Source: HdN1 sp964473645 (GTDB lineage Bacteria; Pseudomonadota; Gammaproteobacteria; Pseudomonadales; Ketobacteraceae). Taken from it: a stretch of DNA of 64,000 nucleotides. The DNA lies in contig CAYYPW010000015.1 in NCBI GenBank assembly GCA_964473645.1, positions 1 through 64,000 on the forward strand. Direction: 5' to 3'. Below are positions 60,637-64,000 of the stretch, piece by piece; the first letter of the stretch is position 1; each line of letters begins with the position of its first letter. Under the pieces are notes generated by a model. It saw nothing but the letters and a program-made list of their open reading frames with translations. It searched no databases and had not been told where the DNA came from. Both the position numbers and the translations under genes were made by a program.

Positions 60637-61389
60637 ATGAATAAAACAAACAAATACCAAAACGAACTATCCACCATATCACCAATACTTCTCGATATAG
60701 AGCACAAAACGCCAAAAGTAAAAAAAATGCTCGCGATATTAGCTGAAGCCGGCGCAATCAACAAAAGCAAAGAGCTTGCGATAGACATTGGATGTTCTGC
60801 AGGATATTTTACATTCGCGCTTTCCCCATATTTTGAAAAAGTCATTGGAATTGACATAGATAAACATGCTCTAGAAATCGCAAAAAATAAATCTTATGCA
60901 AACAACATTACTTACACCATCGCCGATTCCATGAATTTACCGTTTCACGACAACTCGGTGGATTTAGTTATCTGCAACCACGTGTATGAGCATGTGCCCG
61001 ATTCTTCAAAACTATTCTCTGAAATAAAAAGGGTTCTAAAAAATGATGGTTGCTGCTATTTAGGAGCAGCATCCCGGCTAACCCTAATAGAACCTCATTA
61101 CCACCTTCCACTTCTTAGCTGGCTTCCCAAAATAATCGCAGACAAATACATGCAGATAACCGGGAAAGGAAATGAATACTATGAAAATCTGCTCACCTAC
61201 TGGGGCATAAGAAGATTAATAAAGGACTTTGAAGTTCAGGATTTTACAATGTCAGTAATCGAAGACCCAGACAAATATTGCGCTCGCGACATGATACCCA
61301 AAAATGGATTCCTATCAAAAATACCTATGTCGATGTGGAAAGCATTTTTCCATTTTCTACCTTCTTATCTTTTCATTTTAAGGAAGTAA
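60637..61389 (+). CDS. Class I SAM-dependent methyltransferase
   Basis: 250 residues. Motif I is AIDIGCSAGYFTFAL, followed by VIGIDIDKHALEIAK, NLPFHDNSVDLVICNHVYEHV and LKNDGCCYLGA. This is the Methyltransf_11/25 layout. The C-terminal part (SWLPKIIADKYMQITGKGN) is like methyltransferases found in glycan clusters. The substrate is unknown. It lies 18 bases after the GT2 gene and 6 bases before the radical SAM gene. Confidence 0.87.
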   Translation: MNKTNKYQNELSTISPILLDIEHKTPKVKKMLAILAEAGAINKSKELAIDIGCSAGYFTFALSPYFEKVIGIDIDKHALEIAKNKSYANNITYTIADSMNLPFHDNSVDLVICNHVYEHVPDSSKLFSEIKRVLKNDGCCYLGAASRLTLIEPHYHLPLLSWLPKIIADKYMQITGKGNEYYENLLTYWGIRRLIKDFEVQDFTMSVIEDPDKYCARDMIPKNGFLSKIPMSMWKAFFHFLPSYLFILRK

Positions 61390-61395
61390 GACAAT

Positions 61396-62526
61396 ATGAT
61401 TATTTCAAAAAGAAATGTTAGACTCCATGCATTTCGATTTGTCAACTGGATATCAAGAATATTTTTTGCCAGCAGGCTTTCTTTTTCTCATATTGAAGCA
61501 TTTATTTTCTACAACAGCAGGAAAAAATTATTTAATTTTATTCTTTCGCATTGGGAAATGCTGAGAGGAAAAGAAGAAGTAAAAAGCTTCCCATACCTTT
61601 TTGTATTTGAAGTAACTAATGTCTGTAACCTAAAATGCCCGTTCTGCCTAACAGGAAAAGGCATTTCTGGGGGAAGGGAAACCAAGCACATGTCTTTTGA
61701 AGAGGCAAAAAAAATAATAGACCAAGTTGGTGATTATATATACTTAATTCAACTTTATACATGGGGTGAACCGTTACTAAACAAAGACATTTATGACATC
61801 ATCGATTATGCAAAATCAAAAAACATTTATGTCATGATATCGACCAATGCCACTGTAATGACACCAAAAAACAATCAACGGCTAATTGATAGCGGCATTG
61901 ACTATGTAATGGTTGCAATTGATGGAATTACTCAGGAAACCTATGAACAATATAGAGTGGGGGGCGAATATACTAAAGTAATTGAAAATCTTGTAGATAT
62001 AATCGACAAAAGAGAGCGCGCACAATTAAATCTACCCTTTATTGAGTGGCAGTTCATTGTTTTTCGACACAATGAACACGAAGTGGCCCAAGCAGAAAAG
62101 TTCGCATACGAACTTGGAGTGAATAAATTTACGCCTCTGCCGGCGTACGTTGAAAACAAAGACTGGATGCCCAACGGAGATAAGTATAAAGCTGCCATGT
62201 TCAACCCTGAACGCCTTATGAACTGCGACCGACCATGGACACACTTAAACGTACGAGCTGATAGCGGCGTTGCTTCATGCTGCTATGAATTTGAAAAGAA
62301 AGATGATTTTGGATCACTTTCAAAAGATAAATTCAGCAAAATATGGAACAACGAAAAGTTTAGAACTTCAAGAAGGTTGATCTATCAGAAGCGTAAGGGG
62401 CTTCCACTTGATCAGTCAGAACTTATCTGCCACAAATGCCTTACTTCAAATGTAAGGCCCTCCTACATTGAATCGCCAACAGATACACAAAAAAGCAGTA
62501 GCGCGATTAAGGTTAAACAGATATAA
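61396..62526 (+). CDS. Radical SAM / SPASM domain protein
   Basis: 376 residues. The 4Fe-4S motif is CNLKCPFC (CxxxCxxC), after FEVTNV. TWGEPLLNKD and MISTNATVMT follow in the TIM-barrel core. The C-terminal SPASM region has MNCDRPWTHLNVRADSGVASCCYEF split over its Cys positions, then ICHKCLTS. About 65 residues rich in aromatic and basic residues precede the core. Such proteins modify sugars or peptides. No precursor peptide gene is visible nearby, so a sugar-modifying role fits the neighbours better. Confidence 0.9.
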   Translation: MIISKRNVRLHAFRFVNWISRIFFASRLSFSHIEAFIFYNSRKKLFNFILSHWEMLRGKEEVKSFPYLFVFEVTNVCNLKCPFCLTGKGISGGRETKHMSFEEAKKIIDQVGDYIYLIQLYTWGEPLLNKDIYDIIDYAKSKNIYVMISTNATVMTPKNNQRLIDSGIDYVMVAIDGITQETYEQYRVGGEYTKVIENLVDIIDKRERAQLNLPFIEWQFIVFRHNEHEVAQAEKFAYELGVNKFTPLPAYVENKDWMPNGDKYKAAMFNPERLMNCDRPWTHLNVRADSGVASCCYEFEKKDDFGSLSKDKFSKIWNNEKFRTSRRLIYQKRKGLPLDQSELICHKCLTSNVRPSYIESPTDTQKSSSAIKVKQI

Positions 62527-62540
62527 AAATCACGTACTTT

Positions 62541-63464
62541 CTAATGGCTCCTGCTTTTAAAGTAGAGGAAAAGCTTTGACAAAACCAGCGTGATGAAAAC
62601 AGCGCACACCTCCGCCGACATTACCCATAATCTACTGGCTATTGCCAGCAAATACGCCTGTGATGCAGGTAAAAAACTGGACAGCAACAAGCAAAGCGCC
62701 ACTTCTCTAACACCAATTCCGCCGGGAGATACCACTGCCATTACACCCACAACAAAACTGAGAGGGAAAGCCAATCCAATTAGTATCGCCCTATAAGTAT
62801 TGTTGCCACTAGTGAAGCCCAAAGATGAACAAAGCAAGTAAAAGGCCAGAGCAAAAAACACCCACAACACCGCGTAGTAGAACAACAACAGGAATAGATT
62901 TTTGTATTTGTATTTAATAGCAGAAAAAAACATTGGCCTATGATTCAACAAACGAAAAAAAATTGTAGTAATTTTTTCCCTAAAAAAATAGATAATTACA
63001 AAAATAGGAATCAATAAAATAAGAAAAAAACCGAAATCTGACATCAACTCGATAATATAAGCGTAATATGGTACGCAAACCAGAAGCGCGCCCAAAAGCA
63101 AGAAAAGCATCTCCGCAACCATACTTTTAATGCAAGACGCTCTATCAACGCCAAATGGCTTTATCATCTCCGCTCGACTTAAATACGCCCATACAACACC
63201 AGGAATATATCTATAAAATGATGCATAAATCCATATTTTTACAGAAAAAACATATGGTACTTTAAGGCTCATAGCGCGAAGAATAAAACTCCAACCAAAT
63301 GCATTTAAATAGAATACAAAGGTAGCCATCACAGTGGACACCGCCAGCAAGATGATATCAACGTTCCACTTATGCTCAGATATTTTTACCCAGTTTATTA
63401 ATCCACCGTAAATAAAAAACGCTACCGAAGCTAAGATTAAAGTCGCTTTAAAAATTTTAATCAT
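62541..63464 (-). CDS. UPF0104 / LPG-synthase TM-domain-like membrane protein
   Basis: 307 residues with about eight TM segments. RYIPGVVWAYLSRAEMIKPFGVDR and VVSPGGIGVREVALCLLLSSFL are the two signature regions of the family that includes the flippase half of MprF and AglD-like proteins in glycan clusters. It probably handles a lipid-linked intermediate. Its ATG overlaps the 3' end of the acyltransferase gene by 8 bases. It converges on the radical SAM gene with a 14-base gap. Confidence 0.85.
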   Translation of the reverse strand: MIKIFKATLILASVAFFIYGGLINWVKISEHKWNVDIILLAVSTVMATFVFYLNAFGWSFILRAMSLKVPYVFSVKIWIYASFYRYIPGVVWAYLSRAEMIKPFGVDRASCIKSMVAEMLFLLLGALLVCVPYYAYIIELMSDFGFFLILLIPIFVIIYFFREKITTIFFRLLNHRPMFFSAIKYKYKNLFLLLFYYAVLWVFFALAFYLLCSSLGFTSGNNTYRAILIGLAFPLSFVVGVMAVVSPGGIGVREVALCLLLSSFLPASQAYLLAIASRLWVMSAEVCAVFITLVLSKLFLYFKSRSH

Positions 63465-64000
63465 TTAAGAGCTTTCGCTTTAGGGGCTTAGCAGGTGACC
63501 CTCCTACCCTGGAGAACGAAGGAATGTCCTTATTAACGACAGAGTTTGAAGCAATGATTGAACCTGTCCCTATTTTAATACCATCAAGAATTACAGAACC
63601 CGCACCTATCCAAACATTGTCCTCTATTCTAATTCCCTTCGCAGTGAATCCCTGCTGAATCATAGGTATGTCTTTTCTACTGAAACTATGGCTTGAAGCC
63701 ACAATAAAACAATGACCGGCAATCATAACATTGTCGCCAATTTCTAACCCACCATTCCCATAAAGAACACTCATTTGTCCAACCGTAGAGTTTCTACCAA
63801 TTGAAACATACCCATTGGGTGGCCCCGCATTGATTGAAGCAAAGCTCCGGACGAAAGAGTTCTCACCAATTTCAATTCCTCTCTCGTTGTCCGTAGTGGC
63901 TATCAACTGACAAAAATCATCCAAAATAACTCCACTTTTTAATGAAATGGATTTCGGGCATCGCAAAGTAACATTAACTCCAATGGTCGAACTCTTGCTC
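63457..64000 (-). CDS. Hexapeptide-repeat acyltransferase, 5' end outside window
   Basis: The frame stays open to the window edge: upstream of an internal TTG at 63966 it still reads STIGVNVTLRCPKSISLKSG, so the gene begins beyond base 64000. Left-handed beta-helix repeats are visible (IGENSFVRSF, IGRNSTVGQM, IGDNVMIAGH, IEDNVWIGAG, IGTGSIIASNSVV). HCFIVASSHSF carries the likely catalytic His, and VGGSPAKPLKR closes the domain. This is the maltose/galactoside O-acetyltransferase type, common in O-antigen clusters. Confidence 0.88.
   Translation of the reverse strand, partial: SKSSTIGVNVTLRCPKSISLKSGVILDDFCQLIATTDNERGIEIGENSFVRSFASINAGPPNGYVSIGRNSTVGQMSVLYGNGGLEIGDNVMIAGHCFIVASSHSFSRKDIPMIQQGFTAKGIRIEDNVWIGAGSVILDGIKIGTGSIIASNSVVNKDIPSFSRVGGSPAKPLKRKLLND

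Noticed and set aside
63966..63966. Start codon (TTG) of the acyltransferase at 63966
   Set aside because: The frame continues upstream to the window edge with hexapeptide-like residues, so the true start is outside the window.

Overview
The window is chromosomal DNA of a Gram-negative bacterium, most likely a gammaproteobacterium. The main reasons are the ampE-ampD-(DUF1631)-nadC neighbourhood, an 887-residue homodimeric-type AceE followed by a single-lipoyl AceF, a TfpX/TfpZ pilin accessory gene next to nadC, AmpG, FxsA, and many c-di-GMP proteins. groESL carries a perfect CIRCE operator, so HrcA control is expected; that narrows the group but I do not name a genus. Base composition looks balanced up to about 58.96 kb and then becomes visibly AT-rich to the end. 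I see no tRNA, rRNA, CRISPR array, transposase or integrase.

Layout. 1-1590: 5' part of gltB (glutamate synthase large chain), leaving the window at base 1. 2.7-7.7 kb: an exported lipoprotein, then an Fe(III) ABC importer operon (fbpA-fbpB-fbpC, minus strand). 7.9-13.6 kb: divergent from the importer, a polyamine-type solute-binding protein tightly coupled to a sensor histidine kinase and followed by a PAS-containing chemoreceptor; this looks like a signalling cassette. 13.7-17.5 kb: a DegP/DegQ-type periplasmic protease with a candidate sigma-E promoter, and a second large lipoprotein. 17.8-26.9 kb: an acyl-CoA thioesterase and three c-di-GMP proteins, one of them heading an operon with two envelope proteins and carrying a degraded EAL domain. 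27.0-33.2 kb: an MBL-fold hydrolase with a CBS protein, a DUF3592 protein, groESL, fxsA and a HugZ-like protein.

33.4-41.5 kb: an SDR reductase, an alkyltransferase-like DNA repair protein, a 35-codon small ORF, ampG, a 4-TM membrane protein, a truncated haemoglobin, a DUF1993 protein, a response regulator with an altered GGDEF motif, panE, and a small conserved-looking gene. 41.7-48.3 kb: a cobalamin salvage and nucleotide-loop assembly operon (PduO-type adenosyltransferase, cobU, cobT, cobC, cobS, cbiZ, cbiB, cobD), mostly joined by 4-base start/stop overlaps. 48.8-57.8 kb: an unrecognised protein, aceEF, ampE, ampD (which together with ampG suggests peptidoglycan recycling) and a large DUF1631 protein. 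58.1-64 kb: nadC, then a low-GC block with tfpX/Z, a GT2 glycosyltransferase, a methyltransferase, a radical SAM/SPASM protein, a UPF0104-type membrane protein and a hexapeptide acyltransferase that leaves the window. This block looks like a variable surface-glycan or pilin-modification island.

The most unusual non-coding signal is a family of three large intergenic palindromes (17618-17759, 38573-38676, 38820-38941). They share a conserved core of about 60 bases and have outer arms that differ between copies yet remain self-complementary.
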